Shown: piece by piece, positions 1 to 6,093 of the stretch
How the letters are laid out: the number at the start of each line of letters is the position of its first letter
How positions within the stretch are numbered: the stretch's first letter is position 1
Source of the DNA: Puniceicoccales bacterium
GTDB taxonomy: Bacteria; Verrucomicrobiota; Verrucomicrobiia; Opitutales; LL51
Direction of reading: 5' to 3'
DNA: 8,440 nt
Assembly (NCBI GenBank): GCA_031278845.1
Contig: JAITJQ010000052.1
Coordinates: 1-8,440, forward strand
Made by a program: the position numbers and the translations under genes
The notes under the pieces: generated by a model
What the model was told of the DNA's origin: nothing
What the model saw: the letters and a program-made list of their open reading frames with translations, nothing else
The model's database searches: none

Positions 1-127
1 GTGTCTCTCCGTTATTGTTTGGAATATTGACGTCGGCGCCTAGTTTAATGATGTTTCTAACCAATTCAAAGCTCGGATATCGAAAGGATATAGCTCTAAG
101 CAGTGCTGTATTCCCTTGAAACGGCAA
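1..127 (-). CDS. Ankyrin-repeat protein, N-terminal fragment (runs off the window; start uncertain, possibly a pseudogene)
   Basis: The minus strand encodes an ankyrin repeat: GNTALLRAIS, then about ten residues, then IIKLGADVNIPNNNGET. This matches the family pattern of a TAL turn, helices and a GADVN..N..G.T hairpin. Ankyrin repeats bind proteins and are often effectors or regulators in host-associated bacteria; the partner here is unknown. The gene continues leftward out of the window. The frame is open back to a TAG at 214-212, but it has no ATG or GTG. The only usual start codon is a TTG at 127-125, with no ribosome-binding site. The codons between about 211 and 164 lie inside an R2 repeat unit, so the original 5' end may have been replaced by the repeat. 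Ankyrin identity is fairly sure; whether the gene is intact is not. Confidence 0.55.
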   Translation of the reverse strand, partial: MPFQGNTALLRAISFRYPSFELVRNIIKLGADVNIPNNNGET

Positions 128-163
128 TGAAGATTCAAAATCGCTTGATGCGGGTCGATGAGT

Positions 164-250
164 TTCGGATTTCCTGCTTTTGACGTGCCGCTTGCTCCCT
201 CCCTCTACCTTCTAGCCTTGGGAGAAAAGCGGCGACTGTCAAGTGATTTT
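164..250 (-). repeat. R2 repeat unit, partial copy, minus orientation
   Basis: On the minus strand this block repeats the unit found three times at 1698-2045. It has CACTTGACA, then 21 nt after the TTGACA the CTAGAAGGTAGAGG box, then AAGCGG, then GTCAAAAGCAGGAAATCCGAA. Similarity ends abruptly near 164, where the ankyrin reading frame takes over. The distal third of the unit (CCAACCTGCGT, then TCTCGAATCC and CACCACTTCC) is absent here. It lies just downstream of tRNA-Leu on the same strand. Confidence 0.75.
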
Positions 251-277
251 TGAGAATATTTTTTCAAGTAGTGACGG

Positions 278-358
278 TGCTCGAAGAGGGACTCGAACCC
301 TCATGCCTTGCGGCACCAGATCCTAAGTCTGGCGTGTCTACCATTCCACCACCCGAGC
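278..358 (-). tRNA. tRNA-Leu (anticodon UAG)
   Basis: The full cloverleaf can be folded on the minus strand. The acceptor stem pairs GCTCGGG (358-352) with TTCGAGC (285-279), including two G-U pairs. The D arm follows. The anticodon stem CCAGA/TCTGG encloses loop CTTAGGA, giving anticodon TAG at 325-323. A long variable arm built on GCC-GCAA-GGC marks a class II tRNA (Leu type). The T arm is GAGGG-TTCGAGT-CCCTC. The discriminator is A (278), as expected for leucine. The next three bases are CCG, so the terminal CCA is not fully encoded and must be added by tRNA nucleotidyltransferase. It reads CUA and probably other CUN codons. Confidence 0.95.
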
Positions 359-371
359 TTATTTTCCAAAC

Positions 372-400
372 GTATTACTACTTCCGTTGATGTCGACCAA
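372..400 (-). promoter_or_regulatory. Candidate promoter for tRNA-Leu
   Basis: On the minus strand TTGGTC (400-395), a 17-nt spacer and TAATAC (377-372) lie so that transcription would start about 10 nt before the tRNA. Both boxes are imperfect. A second candidate further upstream is TTGACT (459-454), 17 nt, CAATAT (436-431). I cannot choose between them by eye. Confidence 0.35.
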
Positions 401-547
401 ATTTTTTTGAAAAATCGGTTTACGGACAAAATATTGGGAAATAGGGATTTCCAAGTCAACTCTTTTTGTGAGATTTATTTTATTTATAAGTAATATTTTA
501 CTTCATCATAAGAAAAACTTCTACTTGTTATTTTTTTATTTTATTGC

Positions 548-577
548 TTGAGTTAAGTATTGTTTTTTTCATATAAT
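548..577 (+). promoter_or_regulatory. Sigma-70-type promoter of the SPFH gene
   Basis: TTGAGT (548-553), an 18-nt T-rich spacer and a perfect TATAAT (572-577). Transcription should begin near 583-586, only about 10-13 nt before the ATG at 596. This rules out the longer frame starting at 560, because that ATG lies inside the spacer. Confidence 0.7.
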
Positions 578-595
578 TGTAGGCAGAAAAAAATT

Positions 596-1495
596 ATGGA
601 AGTATTAATCATTTTAGCAGTAGTAGTGGGTGTGGTACTATTTGCAAGTATCTTTACGGTTGAGCAGCAGACCTGTGCCATTATCGAACGCTTCGGAAAA
701 TTTCATCGGATTGCGGGTCCGGGATTGAATATTCTCATTCCGATTATCGATCAGATTCGGTTACGTCTATCGCTAAAAATTTGCCAGCTCGACGTAAATA
801 TTGAGACTAAAACACAAGATAATGTATTTATCAATCTAATGGTATCGGTTCAATATCGCATTTTACCAGCTAAAATTTACGAAGCGTTTTATATGTTACA
901 AAACCCGACGAAGCAGATCGAGGCCTTCGTTTTCGATGTCGTTCGGGCGCAGGTTCCAAAAATTTTGCTCGACGATGTTTTTGAGCGAAAGGACGACATT
1001 GCGAATGCGGTTAAGTCCGAGTTATCCGATGTGATGGCGGAGTTTGGTTATGAGATTGTCAAAGCGCTTGTGACGGATATTTCGCCGGCGAACAATGTCA
1101 AGGCGGCGATGAATGAGATCAATGCAGCGCAACGCGTACGTGTTGCGGCCACGGAAAAGGGTGAGGCAGAAAAAATACTCAAAGTAAAACAGGCGGAGGC
1201 GGAGGCGGAAGCGAGTATTTTACATGGAAAGGGTCTTGCAGGACAGCGTCACGCCATTGTTTCAGGGTTAAAAGATTCCGTTGAAGAATTTGTGCGCCAA
1301 GTGCCTGGACTTTCCCAGAAAGATGTCATGGAAATGGTGCTCCTCATTCAATACATCGATACGCTCAAAGAGATTGCCGGCTCATCGAAGTCGAATGTCA
1401 TTTTCGTTCCCCATTCTCCCGGCAATGTTTCCGATTTAGCCAGTCAATTGCGCGAATCGATTATCATTGGTCAGCAAATGAATAAGATGGAATGA
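596..1495 (+). CDS. SPFH/Band 7 membrane protein (stomatin / HIR-like)
   Basis: Predicted membrane-anchored scaffold of the stomatin-prohibitin-flotillin-HflK/C family, which oligomerises into cages or microdomains and often modulates membrane proteases. The 299-aa protein has an N-terminal hydrophobic anchor (residues about 3-21) and then the Band 7 domain: V-EQQTCAIIERFGKF, GPGLNILIPIID, and a core with FVFDVVRAQVPKILLDDVFE and GYEIVKALVTDI. AMNEINAAQRVRVAATEKGE then leads into an Ala/Glu-rich coiled coil (about 183-210). The pattern is closest to plant-type hypersensitive-induced-response (HIR) proteins and their bacterial relatives rather than to HflK/HflC; no NfeD partner is adjacent. 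An in-frame ATG at 560 would add 12 residues but sits within the promoter, so I use 596. A weak AGG lies 12 nt upstream. The substrate or partner is unknown. Confidence 0.9.
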   Translation: MEVLIILAVVVGVVLFASIFTVEQQTCAIIERFGKFHRIAGPGLNILIPIIDQIRLRLSLKICQLDVNIETKTQDNVFINLMVSVQYRILPAKIYEAFYMLQNPTKQIEAFVFDVVRAQVPKILLDDVFERKDDIANAVKSELSDVMAEFGYEIVKALVTDISPANNVKAAMNEINAAQRVRVAATEKGEAEKILKVKQAEAEAEASILHGKGLAGQRHAIVSGLKDSVEEFVRQVPGLSQKDVMEMVLLIQYIDTLKEIAGSSKSNVIFVPHSPGNVSDLASQLRESIIIGQQMNKME

Positions 1496-1541
1496 AAAGA
1501 AATTTACTGGAAAAATTTTCCCGAAAAACCATCCATCCAAA

Positions 1542-1580
1542 GGGAGGGTCGTAATGGCCCTCCCGATAAGATAAAATTTT
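1542..1580 (+). terminator. Terminator-like hairpin after the SPFH gene
   Basis: GGGAGGGTC (1542-1550) pairs with GGCCCTCCC (1556-1564) over 9 bp, including one T-G pair, around a 5-nt loop. A mixed A/T tail ending in AAAATTTT follows. The stem is strong but the T-tract is imperfect. It lies 47 nt after the stop codon. Confidence 0.55.
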
Positions 1581-1697
1581 AGGATCATAGCTCACGGGAT
1601 AAAAAAAGTAATTTTTGGCCTTCATTACGTTTGGGGGTTTTACATTTATTAATTGCGTTTTAGTTTTATCATTATTTTCTGTGGATCTAAAAAAGTC

Positions 1698-1825
1698 GCT
1701 TGACAGATTTAAAGATGGCGGCAAAGCTAGAGGTAGAGGGAGGAAGCAAGCGGTGCATCAAAAGCAGGAAATCCGAACCCCCCAACCTGCGTTAGGTTAT
1801 CTCGAATCCACACCACTTCCATAAA
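1698..1825 (+). repeat. R2 repeat unit a
   Basis: First of three head-to-tail units. It holds GCTTGACA, then 21 nt after the TTGACA the CTAGAGGTAGAGGG box, AAGCAAGCGG, TCAAAAGCAGGAAATCCGAA, CCAACCTGCGT, TCTCGAATCC and CACCACTTCCATAA. The distance from its TTGACA (1700) to the next (1830) is 130 nt. The gap 1565-1697 before it is AT-rich with nothing recognisable. Confidence 0.8.
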
Positions 1826-1970
1826 TCACTTGACAATTGCTAGATTTCTTTCAAGGCTAGAAGGTAGAGGGTGGGAGTAGGCGGCGCGTCAAAAGCAGGA
1901 AATCCGAACCTTCCAACCTGCGTCGGGTCATCTCGAATCCGCACCACTTCCCCGCATCCCTTCCATAAGT
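1826..1970 (+). repeat. R2 repeat unit b
   Basis: Second unit, with the same ordered blocks: CACTTGACA, GGCTAGAAGGTAGAGGG, GTCAAAAGCAGGAAATCCGAA, CCAACCTGCGT, TCTCGAATCC, CACCACTTCC and CCATAAGT. TTGACA-to-TTGACA spacing to the next unit (1830 to 1974) is 144 nt. The extra length is a short CCCGCATCCC insertion before CCATAA. Confidence 0.8.
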
Positions 1971-2045
1971 TACTTGACAGCCACCGGATTTCTTTCAAGA
2001 CTATTTCTCTCAAAGCTAGAGGCAGAGAAGGAGGCAAGCGACGTG
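1971..2045 (+). repeat. R2 repeat unit c, truncated
   Basis: Third unit: ACTTGACAG, the GGATTTCTTTCAAG block shared with unit b, an inserted stretch around 2003-2013, then AAAGCTAGAGGCAGAG and GGCAAGCG. It breaks off near 2045 before the GCAGGAAATCC block. Between it and mnmE (2046-2117) there is only AT-rich DNA, including a 14-bp perfect palindrome ATTTATTAATAAAT at 2074-2087. Confidence 0.7.
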
Positions 2046-2117
2046 TTTTCGTGAGTTTATTGATATTTTACTTATTTATTAATAAATCTTGAATTTATAA
2101 CCGATGTTTCCAAAAAT

Positions 2118-3464
2118 TCATTTCCCAATACAGAATTGATCAAAAATTTTCCCAAGCATTTCCTCGGTGTTGTATTTTCCCGTAATATATCCCAGCGTTT
2201 CCAAAGCAAATCTCAGGTCGCTGGCACATAATTCGTAGGATTGCTGACTGTTGAGAATATTTTGGGCAGAAACAATCGAATCGTGAACCGCTTGAAAAAT
2301 TTCCCGATGGCGTTCATTAATGGCAATCGTTACTTCCTGCGGCAAAAGCATGCTTTCCCGGATTTTGTTCGCAATGGTCGATTTTAAAATATCCACTCCT
2401 GTGCCGTGTTTGGCAGAAATAAATACCGAAGGAAAAATTTTTAATCCTTTCGAAATATGGGGAAATGAATTTTCTTCGAGGTCCGTTTTATTGAAAACGA
2501 GAATACATATTTTTCTTTGAAGTTCAGCTACAATTGCTTCCCCAAGGGGTAAGGGAGTATTTTGATCCACGACGATTAAACAGAGATCCGCAGCATGAAT
2601 ATTTTCAATTGTCTTTGCTATGCCGAGTCGTTCAATTGCGTCATCCGTAGTGCGCAGTCCAGCTGTATCGATAATTTTTATCAAAAATCCATCAATGATG
2701 ATATTTTCACTGACAAAATCACGCGTTGTTCCCGGAATATCGCTTACCAATGCCCGTTCTTCATTCAGTAGCGCGTTGAGTAAACTACTTTTTCCCGCAT
2801 TTGGATGGCCTACAATCGCTACCGAAATGCCGTGGAGTAACATTTTTCGAAATTTGTGGTTGTCGATAATTTTTTCGATTTCCTTTAGCGTTTCGCCCAG
2901 CTTATTCGAAATTTTGTCGTCAAATTCAAGACCTTCTTCGGCAAAATCAATGCGTGCTTCGATCATTGCAAGTAGCGAAAGTAAAATATCGCTGAAATGG
3001 AAAATTTTTTCACTGAGTGTACCCCGTAGCTGCTTTTGTGAAATTTCAAGCGCACTTTCGCTGGTCGCATGAATCACATCCAATACCGCTTCCGCTTGGC
3101 AAAGATCGATTTTGTGATTTAAATAGGCCCATTTCGTAAACTCTCCCGGTTCGGCTATGCGACAACCCGCAACTTGAAGATCCTCAATGATCGATCGAAT
3201 AATCAACGGATTGCCGTGACAATCGATTTCCATAGAGTCTTCTCCCGTGTGGGAATGTCCGTTGGAAAAAAATAACACGATAACTTGATCGAGAATTCTT
3301 CCCGAAATGGATCGGTAATTCGCTAAAAATGCAGAATGCGTAGCCGGATCTTTATTTCCCAAATGTTTCCTAATCAGTGTCCGCGTCAATGGACCACTTA
3401 TGCGAATCTTAGCAATGGCGGATATCCCAAACGGCGTGGCTAGGGCGACAATCGTGTCAGACAT
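2118..3464 (-). CDS. mnmE: tRNA uridine-5-carboxymethylaminomethyl modification GTPase MnmE (TrmE)
   Basis: Cytosolic GTPase that, with MnmG, adds the (carboxymethyl)aminomethyl group to wobble U34 of certain tRNAs. At 448 aa it has the usual length. The N-terminal folate-binding domain shows IVALATPFGISAIAKIRISG, EDSMEIDCHG and PGEFTKWAYLNHKIDLCQAEA. The inserted G domain has G1 GHPNAGKS (about 219-226), the switch I motif DIPGTTRDF (242-250), G3 DTAG (266-269) and G4 NKTD (325-328). The protein ends in the family C-terminal signature CIGK, whose Cys is needed for modification, so all key residues are present. I chose the ATG at 3464, which gives the typical MSDTIVALATPFG start, over a TTG four codons upstream. 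It lies 14 nt after infA and is probably co-transcribed with it. mnmG is not in the window. No clear Shine-Dalgarno is seen. Confidence 0.97.
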   Translation of the reverse strand: MSDTIVALATPFGISAIAKIRISGPLTRTLIRKHLGNKDPATHSAFLANYRSISGRILDQVIVLFFSNGHSHTGEDSMEIDCHGNPLIIRSIIEDLQVAGCRIAEPGEFTKWAYLNHKIDLCQAEAVLDVIHATSESALEISQKQLRGTLSEKIFHFSDILLSLLAMIEARIDFAEEGLEFDDKISNKLGETLKEIEKIIDNHKFRKMLLHGISVAIVGHPNAGKSSLLNALLNEERALVSDIPGTTRDFVSENIIIDGFLIKIIDTAGLRTTDDAIERLGIAKTIENIHAADLCLIVVDQNTPLPLGEAIVAELQRKICILVFNKTDLEENSFPHISKGLKIFPSVFISAKHGTGVDILKSTIANKIRESMLLPQEVTIAINERHREIFQAVHDSIVSAQNILNSQQSYELCASDLRFALETLGYITGKYNTEEMLGKIFDQFCIGK

Positions 3465-3478
3465 GAACAGAGTCAAAC

Positions 3479-3754
3479 TTAGCGAGAAGGACGACGCGGT
3501 CCGTAACTGTGTATCGGTGTGTTTTTGTGGACTACCGCGTTTTTAAGTCGAAAAATAATGCGCGCTCTTTCGAGATCGTGGGGACTCATTTCCATCCGTA
3601 CGCGATCGCCTACCGCAAGACGAATGAAATTTTTGCGCAATTTCCCAGAGATGTGGGCTAATATCTGATGCCCATTTTCGAGCTCCACGCGAAACATCGT
3701 TCCGGGAAGCACGGCAGTTACTTTTCCTGTTACTTCAATACAATCATCGGCCAT
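3479..3754 (-). CDS. infA: Translation initiation factor IF-1, with a C-terminal extension
   Basis: IF-1 binds the 30S A site during initiation. Residues 1-70 form the complete S1-like OB-fold: CIEVTGKVTAVLPGTMFRVE, ENGHQILAHISGKLRKNFIR, GDRVRMEMSPHDLERARIIF. The protein is 91 aa, against about 71-73 for the family. The extra 20 or so residues after IIFRL form a basic, Pro-containing tail ending GPRRPSR. It is first in a tight pair with mnmE. A TTGACA at 3815-3810 could be its -35 box, but no convincing -10 follows, so I do not list a promoter. The 20 bases before the ATG contain no Shine-Dalgarno sequence. Identity is certain; the role of the tail is unknown. Confidence 0.96.
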   Translation of the reverse strand: MADDCIEVTGKVTAVLPGTMFRVELENGHQILAHISGKLRKNFIRLAVGDRVRMEMSPHDLERARIIFRLKNAVVHKNTPIHSYGPRRPSR

Positions 3755-3848
3755 AAATACAAAACAATAATAGAATAATGTCCACTAATCTCTAAAAATT
3801 TTATTCCCATGTCAACATTATTCGTAAATTTTTCCGAAAATTTTGTGC

Positions 3849-4131
3849 CCCCAGAGGGCTCCGGCTGCCCAGGGGGCTCCGCCCCCCTGGACCCCCCGCA
3901 AGGAGTCAGTGACTCCTTGACCTCCTTCGGCGGCCGAGCCCCGCGCGGTCCGCGCCGGGCGCGGCCGCAAGGTCAAGAGTAGACAGGTTGTCGTGTTTTT
4001 GCTTTATTTGCCGGGCAAACCCAGGGCAAATTGCGCAGGGTTTGTCCGGCACTTAATTTTTCTTTTTTTAAATTGGCAGGTCCAGGAGGCGGTGCCTCCT
4101 GGCGGGGATCCTAAGGGCGAGGAGCCCTTGG
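3849..4131 (+). repeat. Palindromic composite element, copy 1 (PCE-1)
   Basis: A chain of hairpins fills the gap between divergent infA and bioB. In order: H7 CCAGGGGGC/GCCCCCCTGG (3869-3890, one bulge); H6 CAAGGAGTC/GACTCCTTG (3899-3919, loop AGT); H5, a GC-only 17-position stem with two mismatches (3931-3967); a linker containing GGTCAAG and GTGTTTTT; H4' GCCGGGCAAACCC/GGGTTTGTCCGGC (4010-4050); a T-rich tract; H2 CCAGGAGGC/GCCTCCTGG (4082-4102, loop GGT); H1 CTAAGGGC/GCCCTTGG (4111-4131). Order and linkers match the reverse complement of PCE-2 and PCE-3. H3 is missing and H4 is replaced by a hairpin of different sequence. Confidence 0.85.
4010..4070 (+). terminator. Intrinsic-terminator-like hairpin within PCE-1
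   Basis: A 13-bp stem (4010-4022 with 4038-4050, one G-T pair, 15-nt loop) is followed by a T-rich tract (TTTTTCTTTTTTT) at 4057-4069. It would stop plus-strand transcription before bioB, insulating bioB from upstream read-through. Confidence 0.5.
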
Positions 4132-4141
4132 TAAAATTTGA

Positions 4142-4171
4142 TTGACATAGGGATATGCATTTAGATCCCTA
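4142..4171 (+). promoter_or_regulatory. Possible bioB promoter/operator: -35-like box plus inverted repeat
   Basis: TTGACA at 4142-4147 is followed at once by the inverted repeat TAGGGAT (4148-4154) / ATCCCTA (4165-4171), with a 10-nt centre. The repeat lies where a -10 box and transcription start would be, 5 nt before the bioB ATG. No good TATAAT is present. It does not resemble the BirA (TTGTAAACC-type) or BioR operator, so a biotin repressor cannot be named. Confidence 0.35.
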
Positions 4172-4176
4172 GGTGC

Positions 4177-5142
4177 ATGAGTTTGGATTCAGCATTGATG
4201 GGAAGAGAGGTAACTTTCGAGGAAGCGAGGGCGATTTTTGAGAAACCTTTTTGGGAGCTCATTTACGAAGCGTACGGGGTACATCGGCGGTATCATAATG
4301 TTAGGGAAATACAAGTGAGTTCGCTATTGAGCATTCAATGGGGGGGATGTTGTGAGGATTGTGCATACTGTGTGCAATCGATTCGCAATGGCACAAAGAT
4401 GGCGAAGCAGGCAATTACGGATATGGGGATTATTATTGCTGCTGCGGAGTGGGCGAAGGCGATAGGGAGTTCTCGATTTTGCATGGGGGCATCGGGGCGA
4501 GTACCCAGTGATGAGATATTTGCGATAGCCTGTAAAGCGATTAAGATAGTCAAGAGGCTTGGGGTAGAGACTTGTTTAACGATGGGGATGTTACGGGAAG
4601 ATCAGGTTATCAAATTGAAGGAATGTGGATTGGACTATTACAATCACAATGTAGATACGTCGCCGGGTTATTATAAAAAAATTATTACGACGCGGACGAT
4701 AGAGGAGCGAATTCAAACCATAGAGTTAGTACGCAAGCATGGGATCAAAGTTTGTACTGGGGGTATTTTAGGGATGGGGGAAACGAATGATGATCGCATA
4801 AGGATGGTAGTATTGCTTGCGAATTTTGTGGAGCATCCAGAATCGGTTTCGATCAATCGGCTTGTAAAAGTTCCTGGAACACCGTTAGAGAATGTGGAAG
4901 AAATGGATTCTTTTGATTTTGTTCGGACCATTGCTTTAGCGCGTATTTTGATGCCGAAGTCTATTATTCGCGTATCTGCTGGGCGGGAGACGATGGCTGA
5001 TGAGTTACAGGCGTTATGTTTTTTAGCTGGGGCGAGTGCATTTTTTATTGGAGAGAGATTACTGACAGTAGGAAATGCTAAAGTGGAGAAAGATTTAGCA
5101 TTGTTGGATCGTTTAAATCTCAAGACAGTTGGTTGTGGTTAG
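4177..5142 (+). CDS. bioB: Biotin synthase BioB
   Basis: Radical-SAM enzyme that inserts sulfur into dethiobiotin, the last step of biotin synthesis. Residue numbers refer to the 321-aa product. The radical-SAM cluster motif CxxxCxxC is C58-C62-C65 in GGCCEDCAYCVQS. Ligands of the second, [2Fe-2S] cluster are all present: C102 (FCMGAS), C133 (ETCLTMG), C193 (KVCTGGILGMGE) and R265 (IRVSAGRE). YNHNVDTSPGYY and VKVPGTPL are further family motifs. The usual GAAW motif after C102 reads GASG here. The start is not certain: ATG 4177 has AGGTG only one base upstream, and ATG 4195 (residue 8) is equally possible. No other biotin gene is in the window. The coding strand is strikingly G-rich and C-poor, like the rhomboid gene that follows. 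Confidence 0.96.
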   Translation: MSLDSALMGREVTFEEARAIFEKPFWELIYEAYGVHRRYHNVREIQVSSLLSIQWGGCCEDCAYCVQSIRNGTKMAKQAITDMGIIIAAAEWAKAIGSSRFCMGASGRVPSDEIFAIACKAIKIVKRLGVETCLTMGMLREDQVIKLKECGLDYYNHNVDTSPGYYKKIITTRTIEERIQTIELVRKHGIKVCTGGILGMGETNDDRIRMVVLLANFVEHPESVSINRLVKVPGTPLENVEEMDSFDFVRTIALARILMPKSIIRVSAGRETMADELQALCFLAGASAFFIGERLLTVGNAKVEKDLALLDRLNLKTVGCG

Positions 5143-5184
5143 TAAATTAAGAACGAGGAAGCAGGGATTGTATATTTTATTTAT

Positions 5185-5214
5185 TTGACAATTATTTCAT
5201 TGACGCCGTAAAAA
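5185..5214 (+). promoter_or_regulatory. Candidate promoter of the rhomboid gene
   Basis: TTGACA (5185-5190), an 18-nt spacer and TAAAAA (5209-5214) in the 95-nt gap after bioB. The -35 is perfect and the -10 poor. There is no terminator-like hairpin after bioB, so read-through from bioB is also possible. Confidence 0.4.
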
Positions 5215-5237
5215 ATAACGTTAATGTGATTTGAAAG

Positions 5238-6080
5238 ATGCAAAAAGTATTTAGAGTTAAGGAGCAGTATTCATGGGGTACATTGAAGGTACTATTGGGG
5301 TTGATGGTAATCGTTTTTACAATTGACCGCATAGGATTGGCATGGTTTGGGAATGATTTTTTAAGGCGGTATTTACTTTTATCGTCGGAGGGTTTAGGTG
5401 AAGGAAACGTGTGGCAATTGGTGAGCTACATATTTATGCACGAGGATATTGGGCATATTTTTTGCAACGGGCTTGTTTTATTTTTTATTGGAAGGTTGAT
5501 TGAGATGCGCGATGGTGGGCGGCGATTACTGGAATTATTTTTTATTTCTGGAGTGGTAGGGGCTTTAGTTTGGTTAAGCGTAAATTTTAATCGACCTTTC
5601 GTGGTACTTTTAGGGGCATCGGCGGGTTGTCTGGGTATTTTCAGTTATTTTTGTATGGTATGTGAGAATCGTCCGATGGTATTTTTACTATTTTTTGTTA
5701 TTCCGATTCGGATAAGGCCGCGGATGCTATTGATGATTACCGCTGGGCTGGAGGCCTTTTGTTTTTTTACACAGGAATTAGTTGGAAGCAATGTTGCGAA
5801 TTCGGCACATTTGGGAGGCATTTTGGGTGGATTAGGTTGTTATTACTTTTACCGTTACCGTCACAGGTATGCGAAAGTTATCGAGGAGAAGCTGACCAAG
5901 CGTGGGCGCATGGTAGATGCGGTAGCGGATGACAGTTACAAGTTATATGTTAAGAGCTATTCGGCGCAGCGGAGTGAGATTGATCGTATTTTGGACAAAA
6001 TTAATGAGAGGGGATTTAAGTCCCTAACCGAGGCGGAGAAAAATACGCTCAATTCGGCCAAGCATCTCATGCATCGCTGA
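5238..6080 (+). CDS. Rhomboid-family intramembrane serine protease
   Basis: Integral membrane protease that cleaves transmembrane substrates. The 280-aa protein has several hydrophobic segments between about 15 and 205. Family landmarks are in order: WQLVSYIFMHEDIGHIFCN (58-77; H68, H73 and N77 match the conserved HxxxxHLxxN element), the GxSx active site GASAG with nucleophile S128, and NSAHLGG with general-base H191. Both catalytic residues are therefore present. After the last membrane segment a basic YRYRHRY stretch leads to a soluble tail. It ends EIDRILDKINERGFKSLTEA, a short C-terminal domain common in rhomboids of Bacteroidota and PVC bacteria. The substrate is unknown. Only a weak GAAAG lies before the ATG. 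The stop codon is 13 nt from the first PCE-2 hairpin. Confidence 0.92.
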   Translation: MQKVFRVKEQYSWGTLKVLLGLMVIVFTIDRIGLAWFGNDFLRRYLLLSSEGLGEGNVWQLVSYIFMHEDIGHIFCNGLVLFFIGRLIEMRDGGRRLLELFFISGVVGALVWLSVNFNRPFVVLLGASAGCLGIFSYFCMVCENRPMVFLLFFVIPIRIRPRMLLMITAGLEAFCFFTQELVGSNVANSAHLGGILGGLGCYYFYRYRHRYAKVIEEKLTKRGRMVDAVADDSYKLYVKSYSAQRSEIDRILDKINERGFKSLTEAEKNTLNSAKHLMHR

Positions 6081-6093
6081 GAGCGGTGATGCT

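Noticed and set aside
308..493. 61-codon open frame on the plus strand
   Set aside because: It starts inside the tRNA-Leu gene on the opposite strand and has low-complexity AT-rich content.
560..595. Upstream in-frame ATG for the SPFH gene
   Set aside because: It lies between the -35 and -10 boxes of the best promoter. The residues it adds (FFSYNCRQKKI) are not part of the usual SPFH N-terminus.
1698..2045. CRISPR array
   Set aside because: The units are about 130-144 nt with similarity over most of their length. There are no short identical repeats with unique spacers and no cas genes.
1615..2092. Several short open frames on both strands in the R2 region
   Set aside because: They consist of repeat sequence, have no recognisable domain and are interrupted differently in each unit.
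2620..3072. 150-codon plus-strand frame
   Set aside because: It lies entirely antisense to the MnmE G domain and central region. The Ser/Ile/Phe-rich sequence is a shadow.
4000..4140. Riboswitch upstream of bioB
   Set aside because: The hairpins here belong to the repeat element, which occurs elsewhere next to unrelated genes. No known riboswitch core is visible.
4713..5123. 136-codon minus-strand frame
   Set aside because: It is antisense to bioB with no domain. bioB has all catalytic residues on the plus strand.
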